A stretch of 64,000 bases of DNA from Bemisia tabaci (GCF_918797505.1 NC_092800.1:44819864-44883863), one strand, 5' to 3'. Shown: positions 1-12,344, numbered from the stretch's first letter. The notes: generated from the letters alone by a model not told the origin. Translations and numbers: made by a program.

Positions 1-1184
1 CAACTCCTATGCACATAGTTCCTTTTAGCATAAATATGTCCATTTTAGTTCCTCAAAACCGTGAATACGCTCTTTTATAATCAGCTGTACTCTATCTCAT
101 TAGACTGAAAATATGTATCCTTGAAATTGGACGATTCCGTAAAAGACGATTCTAGAAATACAGCGAGGGAGCAATCTTACAATTTTACAATATTTTATAC
201 ACTGTACCTAATATTTTAATAGAAATGAAATATGAAACAGTTGTAACCTAAAAGATTTACGGCTGACGTCTGAAATTGCGTATCTCTAATTGATGACCTT
301 TGAGGACGAGGCGCATAAGTGCAGTTTTTGCTATTTCGAGAAATACGTGTTTGAAGTTTCGAAATTACACGGATACTTAAGGCAGAGAGAAAGTTGAACA
401 GGGTGTTCGCAACCAACACCTCATTAATTGATTTTTTCCCATTGCGTCAAACGGGGGAAATGTCGATAATCGATTATTCGCACCTCGCCACTGATCAGAA
501 AAATTAAGGAAAGTGGGAAGTTGATTTACGTCATAGTCAGCGATCACTAAGAGAGGAAATGTGTTTTCCCCACAAAAAAGGGCTCCTCAGCGTGGCAAAA
601 AACTGCCAAGGAAATGGGTTTTTTGTGATGATAAGTACGGTAAGCCTCGTCTAAAAACTAAGATGGTCGACATCATTTAACTGAGGGACTTAGAGGAGCC
701 TAAGTGCAGCTAGAGCTAAGAGCATTGAGGCGCCTAAGTGTAGATTTTGCTATTTCGAGAAATACGTGTTTGAAGTTTCGAAATTAAATGGATCCTCGGA
801 GAGAAAATTTAAAGTAACTTTTTGATGTTTGAAAATTGGAATCCAGGAGCAAATTTTTCGCAGAATATGCATTTAGACTAGTTTTACTTGAAATCATTAA
901 AATCTCAATTTTTTTCCAGAACTGCTCTTTTACGTCTTGTCCTCCAAGTTCCTAAATTGGAAATTTTCTCTCTCCTTTTTCCGCAGAAAAGAAGCAGCCA
1001 GTTTTTCTAGATATTTTTTGTAACCCTTTTTTTCACATATTCAAACATATTTTCAAGGGGGGGGGGGATTATTACAACTGTGCCCGATTGAAAGAGGGTG
1101 ATTTTATGTTAGCAGATATTGATTCTTACTAAAGTAAAAAAAAAAACGTGATAAATACCGGACCCTAAAACTTCTCTGTTACAG

Positions 1185-1280
1185 AACTGGACGAGAAAGC
1201 TCTATTGTTCAAGAGGCAGCTTTGTGAGGAAGTTCTTCAGCTATTACAATCTTTGCAGCTGGGAGTTTGTCGACTGAGAG
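1185..1280 (+). CDS. Internal exon, SmydA-like SET/MYND protein (C-terminal part, exon A)
   Basis: This exon encodes 31 residues that start LDEKALLFKRQLCEEVL and end GVCRLR, plus two bases of an upstream codon and one base of a downstream one. The boundaries are good: acceptor ending ctctgttacag before 1185 and donor GTAAAT at 1281. The split codon joins in phase to 13878, giving ...CRLRG|FILQELFH. An amphipathic helix followed by R-x-R-G and a helix with L-x-x-E-L resembles, from family knowledge, the C-terminal helical region of arthropod-specific SMYD (SmydA) proteins, which are putative lysine methyltransferases. The SET and MYND domains themselves would lie upstream, off the left edge, so catalysis cannot be judged. 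The short exon inside a repeat desert, with correct splice sites and phase, is the main support. The family name is inferred from pattern memory, not from an alignment. Confidence 0.6.
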
Positions 1281-1444
1281 GTAAATACAATAGTTATTTC
1301 TTTCGTCTTAATCTTAGCCACTTTATCGTATTAAAAAATTCAAATGCATTTAGTAAAATATTGACATTTGCATTTTTGATGTTCCTTCAAATTTAATCCC
1401 ACTTCATATTCGTATCATAGATGCCATAAGGTACGGTTACAACT

Positions 1445-1675
1445 CTACCGTGCGAAGGAAGAACGCCGTCGAGAGTTGCCAAATTTCCTTCGATTAAACA
1501 TGTATTTTTGACAAAATTTATGCAAATATTTCCTTGAAACTTTCAGACATTTTAGATTAAAGTGCGTATAACATTGTGTACAAATATTCACAATTTTCTC
1601 AGTAAATTTTATTCTCATCGGAAGAAATTTGGCAACGTCTGAAGGTTCATACGGCGTTTTTCCTCAGCACGGCAG
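1445..1675. mobile_element. CTGCCG-type MITE (copy 1), TSD AACT
   Basis: Terminal repeats of about 60 bp begin CTACCGTGCGAAGGAAGAAC here and end GCACGGCAG. AACT is present directly on both sides (1441-1444 and 1676-1679). Confidence 0.7.
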
Positions 1676-2029
1676 AACTGACGCGACATAGTTTCACTTC
1701 CTTCGTGTCCTTGCAAGTTGCAATAAGGGAAAGTTAGATCGGTGTCTTCACACACTGTAAGACTGCCATTATACAAGAAGCTGAGAAGGTGCAGTTATTA
1801 AGGAATCTTTAAAGATAAGCAGCTGGATCTAAGTTCAAAGTAGTTGCTGTCTTTCAAATGCTTCTCCTCAAACTTTACTACAGAGACGCAAACAGAGTTC
1901 GCGAAAAGACGCTGTTGCAATATTTCCTCCAGTTATCAAGATATTCCTCCGCTATAATTACATTTCATATGGATGGAATCGAAATTCAAGCATTAACGCC
2001 TGTACTTAGTTCGTTACAATCAATAGGGC

Positions 2030-2339
2030 CATAGAGAAAAAAAAGGAGGTGTTTGCATTTCGGGCATCTTGGAATTTTTTGATGACTTGATGACGTAGGT
2101 GGGTACAGCGACGTTTTTATCCTTGTCGATTTTCTTGGAAATGGTGTAATTTAAGGAAAAAAGTCATTCTATAAAAAGTGCTTGAAATTATATAATGAGT
2201 TGATTTAAGTTAAAAAAGCGGACATGATGGTCCGTTTTTCATATTTAGCTAAACCCACCGCTGTACCCGCCTACGTCATCAAGTCATCAAAAAAGTCCAA
2301 GATGCCGGAAATGCAAACACCTCCTTTTTTTTCTCTATG
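2030..2339. mobile_element. CATAGAGAAAA-type MITE with a 9-bp target duplication
   Basis: Terminal repeats of about 80 bp start CATAGAGAAAAAAAAGGAGG. CAATAGGGC is perfectly repeated at 2021-2029 and 2340-2348. Nine-bp duplications are typical of MULE-type transposition. It sits at the edge of the GGACGTATTTC-type element 2341-2474. Confidence 0.75.
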
Positions 2340-2340
2340 C

Positions 2341-2474
2341 AATAGGGCGTATTTCCGCCAAAAGGAACTATGTGCATTATGGCGTAAGCCCTGTTAGACA
2401 TATATTCCTGTGGGTCTCAGGGCTCATGTCTTAATACACATAATTTTGTTTGGCAGAAATACGTCCAATATTGA
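2341..2474. mobile_element. GGACGTATTTCTGCC short MITE (copy 1)
   Basis: A hairpin of about 130 bp with GTATTTCCGCCAAAAGGAAC and its complement, and a TGAGCCCTGTTA/TCAGGGCTCA core. It is flanked on the left by the CATAGAGAAAA MITE. Confidence 0.6.
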
Positions 2475-2681
2475 TGGTGAAACTGCAAAAATGCGTATCT
2501 CGATTGCGGTGTTGCGAAATCTCCGCCCCTGTTTTATTTTTAACAAGGAGACTGAGCCAACGTCACGGATTGAAATTTTTACAGAATATTCTTCATGAAG
2601 GGAAGAAAAACTGGACGCAGAAAATTTGACTTAGAACAATATTTTAGCCTATTGGCAATGTAAGCAGTGGGGGACCCAGAT

Positions 2682-3325
2682 ATCGACGGTGTAAGTCGGA
2701 AATCACATAACTCGATTTTTGGCGGTTTTGAGTTAGCTGCAGAAATGAAGTGTAGTAGATGCCCTTTACCTGCTGTCAAAATATTTCAGTCGAAAAAAAT
2801 CTGAAAGTCACCAAAAAACGTAGAACTCGAAACATATATCTCGGCATTAATTCCAATAACACATAACTCGTGCCGTCGCGCCGCATTTTTACACAACGCG
2901 CGCTCTCCCGGGACGAATCGTATGAACAGTTTTTTTTTTATTTTTATTTTTATTTTGTAGATACAACAGAACTACAAAAATATTAACCGTTTTTACGTAA
3001 TTGATAAAAATAAGAGAGATTAAAATATGAGCTGGTGAGTTAGTGGACTCTAACTTAACTACGCTTATAAATAGGTACTATTTACAAACATTATACTAAT
3101 TATTGTTTCTGCTTCCCAGCGGTAACTCGGTTTTTCGGTCATTTCTCCTGGCAGACAAGAATATTATTCAAAATGATGATAGAGTCTGATGAAGCATCTT
3201 ATTCTTGCTGTCTCTAAGAATTATTTCTCCTCTACCTTCAAAGATGAGGAATGTAGAGAGTTTTTTCCCCTCTCCTGAATAATCGCATTTTCCGAGTTAT
3301 GTGATTGCCGACTTACACCGTCGAT
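2682..3325. mobile_element. Long TCGACGGTGTAAGTCGG element (subfamily 2)
   Basis: The ends ATCGACGGTGTAAGTCGG and ACTTACACCGTCGAT lie 644 bp apart. The middle holds non-matching sequence, so it is either a longer relative or one with an unrecognised insertion. A single end is also present at 53472. Confidence 0.5.
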
Positions 3326-3830
3326 ATATTGCAATAAGTTTCAGTAAATGGGGCCCCTTCAAATAGGAGCTAGGCAACATACACAACACTCAGTTGAATA
3401 GCAATATTTACATTATGTAATTACTACGTATTGCAATCTGTGCTACTTGGGGCCCCTTTGACGGTCACATCTTCATAGCTGAACTCGAAAAATGCGTTTC
3501 CCAGTTTGCGACAAAAATTGAAAAATGCGTTGTTCAGTTTGTCTCCGATCATGTTTTATTTTTTGAGTGAATATCAACCAACATACACTTCAAGGAACCG
3601 TTTTGGTTAGTAATCCTTGCAGAGAATAAAACCTCTAAATTTGGTCTATTGGAAACTTAGAACATTAGGTATAGCAACACCTGATAACACTTACAAGATT
3701 TTGAATTTCTGCTCTGAATATAAAAAAAAATTCACACTTCTACAGCTTCGTGTTGCTCTCACCTGAAAATTTCAGTTTCGCACGGTTCAATAAAAAGATT
3801 CTCAGGTTTTGACGTCAGCAAGAAGCTATA

Positions 3831-4083
3831 CTGCCGTGCTAAGGAGGAACGCCGTATAAACCCTTAGGCGTTGCCAAATTTCCTCCGCGATATCACGAAT
3901 TTTTGGGAAAATGTTTAAATATTTTTCTCCCAAATTTTCAGATAATTTTGTTCGCAATTTCACCTAAAGTTCCTGAAAATGTCAAGGAAAAATATTCATA
4001 ACTTTCTTCTTTACTAAACGTTTTATCGGAGGACATTTGGCACCTCTCGAATATTCATACGGCGTTTTTCCTCAGCACGGCAG
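3831..4083. mobile_element. CTGCCG-type MITE (copy 2), TSD TATA
   Basis: It starts CTGCCGTGCTAAGGAGGAAC and ends CTCAGCACGGCAG. TATA flanks both sides. It is about 250 bp, with a weakly inverted interior containing CAATTTC/GAAAATT words. Confidence 0.72.
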
Positions 4084-4397
4084 TATAAAGCACAACTCGT
4101 AAAAGGAACGGGGAAACAATTTTTGAAAAGCTCGTTTCCACACCACCTTAGGATACTGCTCCTGGAGGTAGAGCTTTAGGCGCGCTTTTTTTAACGTGGT
4201 ATCGCCATGAGCCCTAATCCACGGGGGGGGGGGGGGGAGGAAAAAATGCCATTTTTGATTCTGCTAAAAAGCAGCTCTGCTCGGAAGACGGAAGTAGTGC
4301 CCGCTAAAACTGCTTAACGATTATAACCCTTATTTAAAAATGAAGAGAAATTAAACGGTATCTTACCTTCGGTTACGGGAACGGCAGCTGCACCTGG

Positions 4398-4444
<47 letters not shown>

Positions 4445-4592
4445 CGACGATCCGGGTACGATGATCCTGGTACGATGATCCCGGTACGACGATCCCGTTA
4501 CGATGACGGCCTCCCCCAACCCCGGCTTCAGGCCCCTCCGGCCCCCAGGTTCCTTTCCCACCTCCTCCCTTTTTTTTTTTTTTTTTTTTTTT
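4398..4592. repeat. A45 tract, four 14-bp repeats and a T23 tract
   Basis: A tract 4398-4442. Four 14-bp units of the form GA(C/T)GATCC(C/T/G)G(G/T)TAC at 4446-4501. C-rich unique stretch 4510-4569. T tract 4570-4592. The long open frames crossing it come from composition only. Confidence 0.75.
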
Positions 4593-4600
4593 CCACTCGT

Positions 4601-4866
4601 GGCTTGCTGAGATCCTCCGGGGCGTAACGCCCCGGAGTCGCCGTCGCCGGCAGGGGCGCCCGCTGGGACCCCATAAGGGTCCGCTGGGCGCCCCCACCCC
4701 CGACCCCCCGCGAGGGGGGAAAAAGCCCCCCCTTGTGGGGGGGCAAAGACCCCCCTCGCGGGGGGTCGGGGGCAGGGACGCCCAACGGACCCACGGGGTC
4801 CCGGCGGGCGCCCCTGCCGGCGACGGCGAACCCCGGGACGTAACGCCCCGGAGGATCTCAGCAAGC
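4601..4866. mobile_element. Very GC-rich foldback element
   Basis: The arms of about 120 bp start GGCTTGCTGAGATCCTCCGG and contain GGGGCGTAACGCCCC, CGCCGTCGCCGGCAGGGGCG and CCCCGCGAGGGGGG. The centre is CCCCCCTTGTGGGGGGG. It lies between a T23 tract and an A19 tract (4876-4894). The composition is far from the AT-rich surroundings. Confidence 0.7.
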
Positions 4867-4894
4867 CAGTCGCGGAAAAAAAAAAAAAAAAAAA

Positions 4895-5165
4895 TCCTAC
4901 TCCTCCCCCCGTGATTCTACACCGCGGCCCCTCCCCCTGGGAAACCCTACTCCGCGATCCTACTTAAACCCTACGAACGTCCCCCCTCTTCCCGGGGACC
5001 CCCTAGGAAACCCTAGCCCGCGATGCCGCACCAACCCCACGTACCCCCCTTTCCCCGGGACTCTCCCCCCTGGGAATCCTCAATCCGCGATATTTCCCAA
5101 CCCTACGAACCCCCCTTCCCTGGGAACCCTTCCCCTCAGCGATTCCTCCCCCCAAGCCCGTTTCT
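4895..5165. repeat. C-rich imperfect tandem repeat, about 75-bp period
   Basis: Repeated words CCCTGGGAA(A/C)CCTACTCCG, CCGCGATCCTAC and AACCCTACGAAC recur about three to four times with drift. Confidence 0.55.
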
Positions 5166-5295
5166 TCTGCCGCATCTGAAACAAACAAGGCAAATCAAGA
5201 ATTATTAGCATGATTAGCAACAGGTCACAAAACTGGCTTTTACGTTTCTATTTAATCCCTCATCCACGTTGTTAAAAGTTCTGTTCTATGATCAT

Positions 5296-5460
5296 CAGTG
5301 GCGTGGCATGAATTGCGACATATCGATTGATATGCCATTCAAACCTATGGAAAAGAATCTATAAACAGGGTGTTCGTAGCGAACACCTTCATAATCGATT
5401 CTTTACCATAGGTTTGAATGGCAAATCAATCGATATGTCGCAATTCATGCCACGCCTTTG
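5296..5460. mobile_element. hAT-like MITE, CAGTGGCGTGGC terminal repeats (copy 1)
   Basis: Inverted repeat of about 165 bp with ends CAGTGGCGTGGC and (G)CCACGCCTTTG and a central GGGTGTTCG/CGAACACC hairpin around ATCGAT words. The CAGTGG terminus is typical of hAT elements. The right terminus has decayed. Confidence 0.6.
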
Positions 5461-6193
5461 ATTATTAAACTGGACTTATGGGTGCTAAAGAGAACTATTT
5501 GCGTGCAACATACTTCCTTTTAGCGTGCATAGGTCCGATATCCATTTGTCCATTTATCTCTTGTCAAAATTCTAGTCAAGGCACCATGCCAAATGTATCA
5601 AATTGCAGGTATTACTTTTTCAAATTTTAATTGCCGTTCCGTGTTGCTTTTTGACTATACCATGCAGCGTTAATTGCAGAAAGGTGGTAAAAAAGTGCTG
5701 CATTCAAACTATTTTGCGGGGGAAACGAGGCCAAAGAGAACTTTTTGATTTTTTTTTCGAGCTTTTTGGCCTTGTTTTCCCAGCAAAATTGTGTGGACGC
5801 AGCACTATTGTACCATTTGGCCTATTTTACTATTAATTACTATTGTACCACCTTCTTACATACTGTCGCCCTTTTGACTTAAAGGCATATCTCAATTTCC
5901 ACGTGAGCTCTATTTCGCATATAAAACCATATCGAGATACGCCCTTACGCCAGAGGAGCGACAATGCGTCCGGGCTACGTTTCTTTGCGGTTTTATTTTT
6001 CTCGATACTTTCAAATTTGCATTCATCCGTAGAGTAACTGATCTGCATCACGCGAAAAGAAACTAATTTTTCTCGCTCACTTAGAAAAATTTATGGCATT
6101 TATGTCTTTGCTACAACAAACCGAAAAAACTAACTCCTTTCTACATGATTCAGTCTAATTACTTTCAGTTGAATACAGTATTGTTCGATAGTA

Positions 6194-6402
6194 CACCGAA
6201 AAAAATAATATGCTGTTTTAGCACCTAGGATGTCAAAAATGTGTCTGGTGATCCGAAGTTGTTGTCTTTACTGCCTCCGCAGTTAACTTTACATCCTGTG
6301 AATGCAAATTTAACTAAGTAAGCAGTTAAGGCAGCATCTTGGGATCACCAGACACATTTTTGACATCCTAGGTGCTAAAACAGCATATAATTTTTTTCGG
6401 TG
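6194..6402. mobile_element. CACCGAAAAAAATA MITE (copy 1), TA target
   Basis: Terminal repeats of about 75 bp run CACCGAAAAAAATAATATGC through GCACCTAGGATGTC to GTCTGGTGATC. TA on both sides. The spacer is about 60 bp, with TGCC(T/G)CCGCAGTTAAC and AGTTAAGGCAGC inner inverted words. Confidence 0.72.
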
Positions 6403-6896
6403 TATCACAAGAGAGACATGCAGAACTGCAAGAAATTGCAAATACTTTTCATCTCTTTCAACAACTGAGGGCATTCAAGTTAAGGATACGATAGGACAAA
6501 TAGGTGCACATTTTGGAGGGCACTACTTCCGTCTTCAATGGCTCATCACTCGGAGCATTTTCTTCGTTTTTTGCAGGCCTGAAACAAACTAAGAATAAAA
6601 AAAAGAATGATTAGTTGGAGCTTAACCTAACTTGAAAATAAAAAATTTATTAGAGAATTAGTTTTGTTCATGTAAAATCAGCTATTGTTTTTTGACTTGT
6701 GCCATAGCTCCAATAATGGGGTTCTCATGTACGTAAATATAATAAATAAATGAATAAATAAAAAAAAAAAATTTGATAAAGCTGATACCCATCTCTTATT
6801 CTAATGCAAAATTAATAATTTATTTGGAATGTAATGAAGCTAATTTTTACTTTTGTCTTTTCTTTCGCTATTTGATAATTCCTCGCTTGGCTTACA

Positions 6897-6982
6897 GAAG
6901 GGCGTAACTACACATTGAGATGAGCCCGGAAAAGCATTGAATTGTGTCAGGGTTCACTGCAGAGTGTAGTTACGCCCTTATG
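6897..6982. mobile_element. Mini hairpin, GAAGGGCGTAACTACAC ends
   Basis: About 85 bp. The ends GGGCGTAACTACAC and GTGTAGTTACGCCC are perfect inverses, with a short loop. Confidence 0.5.
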
Positions 6983-7104
6983 TCAGGTAGGCGATGATGT
7001 GAGCGACTAATAAAAGTCATTTTAAAGTGATTATGAATGATAAAAAAGTGATAAGTGATTAAAAATGTCTTAGTATTTCCTGCTAAATTATGCGAAAATC
7101 TATG

Positions 7105-7554
7105 TTAAGGCGATTCGATGGACGCCATATTTTGTGTCAGAACGGCAATCAATATATATCGCATCAATTGGTTCCATTTTTTCAGCTACTCGTCATTTTT
7201 CTCCAATTTTGAGATCGCAATTTTGTTGTCAGGAGACTAAAACACTCACTTACCAATTTTAACAAAGAAATTCAACGTAATAAAGGCGTGGTTTTTTCGG
7301 AGAGAAAACATCGCATTCGATACTGATATCGAAACTGCACTCGAATGCGATATTTTGTCTCTAAAAAAACCACGCCTTTATTACGTTGAATTTCTTTGTT
7401 AAAATCGGTAAGCGAGTGCTTTAGTCTCCTGACAACAAAATTGCGATCTCGAAATCGGAGAAAAATAACGAGTAGCTGAAAAAATGGAACCAATTGATGC
7501 GATATACCGCATGCCGTTCTGACACACAATATGGCGTCCATCGAATCACCTTAA
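7105..7554. mobile_element. TTAA-flanked palindromic MITE (copy 1)
   Basis: It begins TTAAGGCGATTCGATGGACG and ends with the inverted form CGAATCACCTTAA. The two halves are complementary over almost the full 450 bp, including an inner ATCGCATTCGATACTGATAT hairpin. The TTAA at both ends suggests a TTAA target site as used by piggyBac-type elements, but no transposase is present. Confidence 0.7.
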
Positions 7555-8351
7555 TATTTGCAACACTAAAAATAATGAATGTGAAATTCAATGATCAAAA
7601 TGCATTTAAAATTGCTTTCACTGTGAGCGTGCTATAAATTATGCGAAAATCTATGTTTATATTTGCAACACTAAAAATAATTAATGTGAAATTCAATTAT
7701 CAAAATGCGAGTAAAACAGCTTTCACTGTGAGCGCTTCGTTTCTTGCCGATCTGAAAAAAAAGATAAACAAAGGGAAATTAGGTAGTTTGAGGTTTACGG
7801 AACGTAACACGGAAAATGAAACTAGGTAAGCTGAACAGTTTGAAAAACTGTTTTTCCTATCAGTCTGAAGGTATGGAAAAAGAGGAAAAGTAGTTTAAAA
7901 TACACAAGAAAAAACACTAAATAAAACATGTTCTTTTTACTGTGTTTTTTTCCATACTAATCTGATAAAAAATAAATGAAAGTAAAACACAGAGACTAGA
8001 GTTAATACTTCGTAGTTCTCTATATTTTGAATAAAGAAAAAAGAAAGAAAGAAAGAAGAAAAAATACACACGCACAGAGTATCTAAGACTAGTTTGTCAT
8101 TCAAGAGATTAATAATTTGGAGCTATAAATTCTGAAAAAACACGTACGTGCATAGGGAAACTAATGGCACATACGTTGTTTTTAAAACAGGGCCAGAAAT
8201 TGAAGTTGCAAATTACAAAATGCAGTCCAATTTTCTTTGTGATTAAAATGCTGAAAATCATCTAACCGCATCTCTCGTAAATTCTGAAAAGATTCATACA
8301 AATGAGAAAGAAAAGTAACTGTGAAGTTTTTGAAGAGGGGAAATATACGGC

Positions 8352-8870
8352 TTAAGGTGAGTCGATGGACGCCATATTTTGTGTCAGAACGGCATGCAAT
8401 ATATCGTATCAATTGGTTCCATTTTTTCAGCTACTAGCCCGTCATTTTTTTCCAATATTGAGATCATATATTTCTTAATAATTTTGTAGTAGGCGAAATC
8501 TTGAATAAAACTTAAAAAAATTGAGATCGCAATTCTGTTGTCAGGAGACTGAAGCACTCCTACTTACCAATTTTAACAAAGAAATTCAACGTGATGAAGG
8601 CGTAGTTTTTTCAGAGGGAAAATATCGCATTCGAGTGCAGTTTCGATATCAGTATCGAATGCGATGTTTTCTCTCTGAAAAAACCACGCTTTAATACGTT
8701 GAATTTCTTTGTTAAAATTTGTAAGTGAGTGCTTTATTAGTCTCCTGACAACAGAATTGCGATCTCAAATTTGGAGAAAAATGACGAGTAGCTGAAAAAA
8801 TAGAACCAATTGATGCGATATATCGCATGCCTTTCTAACACGAAATACGGCGTCCATCGAATGACCTTAT
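8352..8870. mobile_element. TTAA-flanked palindromic MITE (copy 2)
   Basis: Same family as 7105-7554, longer by an extra stretch around 8450-8520 in the left arm. The right end reads CTTAT in place of CTTAA. The closeness of the two copies (about 0.8 kb) suggests local spread. Confidence 0.65.
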
Positions 8871-8892
8871 GAAGAGTTTAACAGTCTTTACA

Positions 8893-9415
8893 GTTGAAAA
8901 ACTTTAGTTTCGATTTTTAAAATTTAATTTTTTTTAATTTCAAAAATTTTATCTTTTAAATTTTAGAAATAAAATTTTTACGTTTTAAATTTTAAATTTT
9001 TATTTTTCAATTTGATTTTCATGTTAATGTTTTACATCATTTTTAACAATTTTTTCAGACTCAATAGATCAATAGTGTATATATACTATAAACATAGTAG
9101 TAGTGAGTATATAGTGAGTAGTATAGTAAGTAAATCAGTATAGTAAGTACAGTAAGTAAATAAGTATGGTATGAGTAGTAAGTAAGTATATAGTTGTGGT
9201 AGTAGTAATATATGTGTACTATTGACCTATTGAGTATGAATAGATTGGAAAAATGATGTGAAACATTAAAATGAAATTCAAATTGAAAAGTTAAAATCTT
9301 AAAATTTATAAAGTAAAAATTTAAATCTAAAATTTGAAAGATAAAAATTTTGAAATGAAAAAAAATTAAAAAATAAGTTTTTAAATTGTAGAGGATATTT
9401 TTAAACATTAAATTT
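8893..9415. mobile_element. AT-rich palindromic element with a TAGTAAGTA core
   Basis: The left arm (8893-9075) and right arm (9220-9415) are complementary: TTTTACATCATTTTT and AAAAATGATGTGAAA, ACTCAATAGATCAATAG and CTATTGACCTATTGAGT. The loop (9076-9215) is a GTAGTAGTGAGTATA/AGTAAGTAAAT microsatellite. Confidence 0.6.
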
Positions 9416-10252
9416 TGTGACAGTAGAAGTTATGAATGAGATATCATACGGTGTACTCACGGATTAGAACCTGCAGTATAAGTGTTGCAATTCCAGTATC
9501 CGACTGCACTACATCACTACAACACAACACAACACAACATCACTGACCCACTGGCCTGCTCGCCCATTGAACTACTTCACTTGCTGAAACCAAACTGATT
9601 GAAATTAGGGGTTGGGGTTCCCTTTTATAAGCTCGTATCCTGTTTGTCTGTATCCACCACAAACGATCCCATCCTCCCCTCCCTTGTGACCCCTCTAGCA
9701 ATTAGGGTGTATTCCAGAAACTTCCAGAAACTTTTTCCTGTTTTCCAGTGGCGGGAAACCCGAACTTTACGGATTTTAGGAAGGGGTGCAGCATCCCGTC
9801 GTAAACATCATCAGTCAGGTGGTGCGTAGGGAGGGGTCCTTTGTTCCATTGCGAGGTGGATGATGGACCTCACGTGCGTCATTGTAATCAGGACATGGAA
9901 ATCCTCTGTTTTGTTTCTTTGGCGGTCCGGGCAGGGAACCTCCGGGCTGCGAAACAATGAAAAAGGGTTAACTTTTGTGAACACGAAAAAGAACACGGAA
10001 ATAAATTATTTCTAAGACGTCCGTTATAGTGAAACATCAAAAAATACTGAACTACAAAAAAGAGCGAGGGGGGGGGGGGCAAAGAACAGAAAAAGTCTCT
10101 AAGTGAACTGCGTAGTGCGTAGTTCCACAAACAAAAGCGGTGAGTATCATGATAATATTAATATTATTTTTTGGTAAGGTATGGTATGAATATTTTTCCT
10201 TGAAATATTTAGATAGTTTTGATGAAATCACGATTAAAATTCATAGGCAAAT

Positions 10253-10562
10253 GGAGAATCCGCAGGTGTCTGATATTTTGTAAATTTCGTGTTTAAGTGG
10301 AAACTACTGAGTGAACTGAACACGAGGATGCCCTTAGTTCATAAATTGAACAAATATTGGTAAAGATATGACAAAATAACCCAATCTGCTAAAATACATG
10401 TGTTTAAATGGGAAATGCCGCCAGATGACGTCACTAGGTGGTGCATTTTCTCACTTTTAATTTTATTTTTATACTATTTCCCATCGCAGAAAATTTTTGT
10501 ATGAAATACTGCAAAATCAGCTCTTTAGACACTTTCAGATGAAGCACGCGTGCAAATTCTCC
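10253..10562. mobile_element. GGAGAAT(C/T)(C/T)GCAGGTGTC element (full copy)
   Basis: The ends GGAGAATCCGCAGGTGTCTG and GCAAATTCTCC enclose the GACGTCAC core and an A/T-rich interior. It sits inside sequence that resembles the middle of a CTGCCG MITE (10180-10680), as at 20748. Confidence 0.6.
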
Positions 10563-11674
10563 ATTAGGGGGAAAAATCACAAATTTCCCATGAAATTTCC
10601 GTTTTATCACACGAATTTTGGCAACGTCCGAGGGCTCATAAGACTTTCTCTCGCAAGACAGAGTTCGGTCTGACGGGATTTGAGTATCGACATCAAACAT
10701 TTTTTCTGCCGATTAATTTTTCCGGCTATCGATGAGAGACATTCTCCAGCTGAACCCGCTCTCCCTAGATCAGGGTGTCTACAGGTCCGGAAAACCCGGA
10801 TATTACTGTTTTTTTTTAGAGTGGCTCAGAAGCACTCATAATGCGTGGTTTTCAAAGACAGCCTGGAAAGTATGCAATCTCTTGCGCATCAATTCTTAGT
10901 CCACCTGAGAGTTCGCCTTCAATTTTCCGCATAAGGATGGAAACCTACCGGGAAGCTCGAATAGTTGTCTATTCTAAGGGAGCAAATTTATCTCACATAA
11001 TAAGCTTCAACAGAGAATATGCAGGTGTCTTAAATTTTGAATTTTCATCTTGAAAATTGAGTACGAGAATATCTTTGGTTCCTAAATCGAACAATTATTG
11101 GAGAACATATTCTTGATTATTTATTTTTTTTATGATAATCTTTCATTATATACCAAAACGCAACTTTTCTACCCTAATGCGAAGCTGAGAAAAATGGTTA
11201 GAGCTTTTGAAGAGGTCTAGGACAACACTGCCTTGCTTAGCAAGAACGCTGTATGAGCCATTAGGAGTTGCCAAATGTCCATCGAAGAAATCACGAATTT
11301 CTAGGAAAATTTGTGAATATTTTTTCTTCAATTTTTCAGAGGATTTTGTCCGTAATTTGACACAGTGGTCTTGAAGCAAAAAAATGCGACAAAAATGTAC
11401 CCAAAAACGGTTTGCTGGGGGTGTATGATACGTGTGGACTTAAAATCGTGGAACATCAAAATCTTGGCTGATCATAACGACGAGACACTGCAATTAGAAA
11501 TTTTCATAGCTAATACAAGTTTCCTACTGATTTTGATCAGCTTATTCATATATTTGCCCATGAAATCTGTGTTGATCGGTTGACGTTTTAACTCTTCGTT
11601 CGATTCATTTCAATCGAATACATACGCTTTCGTTACATGCATACTTCCTATCATACTCTTTTTGTAAACTGAGC

Positions 11675-11974
11675 TATTCGCCTTCTGCTGCGTCTGCAGC
11701 AATTGTTGTTAAGGATATGTTGTGCGTGCTGATTATAGTTCATTACATACTCGACTCTCTGAAGGCGTTTTTTGTGCACAAGCAGCGCAATCTGTCGGAG
11801 AAAGAGAGAAGTAGGGATAAGTCGATTCGTTCAATCTCACCTCTGTTGTTCTCCAACAGGATGCTCTACTTTCGCATTTTAAACCCCTTCGAAGAGTCAA
11901 GTATGTAATGAGCTGAGATCAGCACGCACAACATATTCGCAACAACAATTGCTGCGGACGCAGCTGAAGGCGAC
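11675..11974. mobile_element. Hairpin element with TTCGCCTTCTGCTGCGTC ends
   Basis: The left arm at 11675-11740 (GCAGCAATTGTTGTTAAGGA, TGTTGTGCGTGCTGAT) and right arm at 11915-11974 are inverted. The middle is unique, about 170 bp. It is a single copy in this window. Confidence 0.55.
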
Positions 11975-12344
11975 TTGAAAACAACCGTATAAAACACGTT
12001 GAAAACCATGATCCCAAGTTGATCTCTCTAATTAATAATGTTACCAATAGATAGTTGTATTTAATGGATATTTTATGGGGGATTAAGGAACAAGTTTTCA
12101 ACAGAAACTAAAACGTGAGATATGACTGATGATCCGCAGCCCATGACAAGTTATACAATTATAAAACATATTACACGATAGGTAACGAAGTTACAAGGCT
12201 AATTTTCACGTAAATATCACCAAACAGTTTGAGCTGAAAAGCCAGCATTCCTAAGTTGGATAAAACAATAAAAAATTGTATAAATCTGAGAAAGTAATAC
12301 TTGGCTGCACCTTCCAAAGCGAGCAGAACAATATTGTTGTGCGA

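Noticed and set aside
4373..4864. 163-codon minus-strand frame through the GC-rich foldback
   Set aside because: It crosses A/T homopolymers (poly-Phe and poly-Lys) and both arms of an inverted repeat. The openness comes from GC-rich composition, not coding.
9061..9408. 115-codon minus-strand frame rich in Tyr, Ile and Leu
   Set aside because: Arises from the AT-rich palindrome and its GTAGTA/AGTAAGTA loop.
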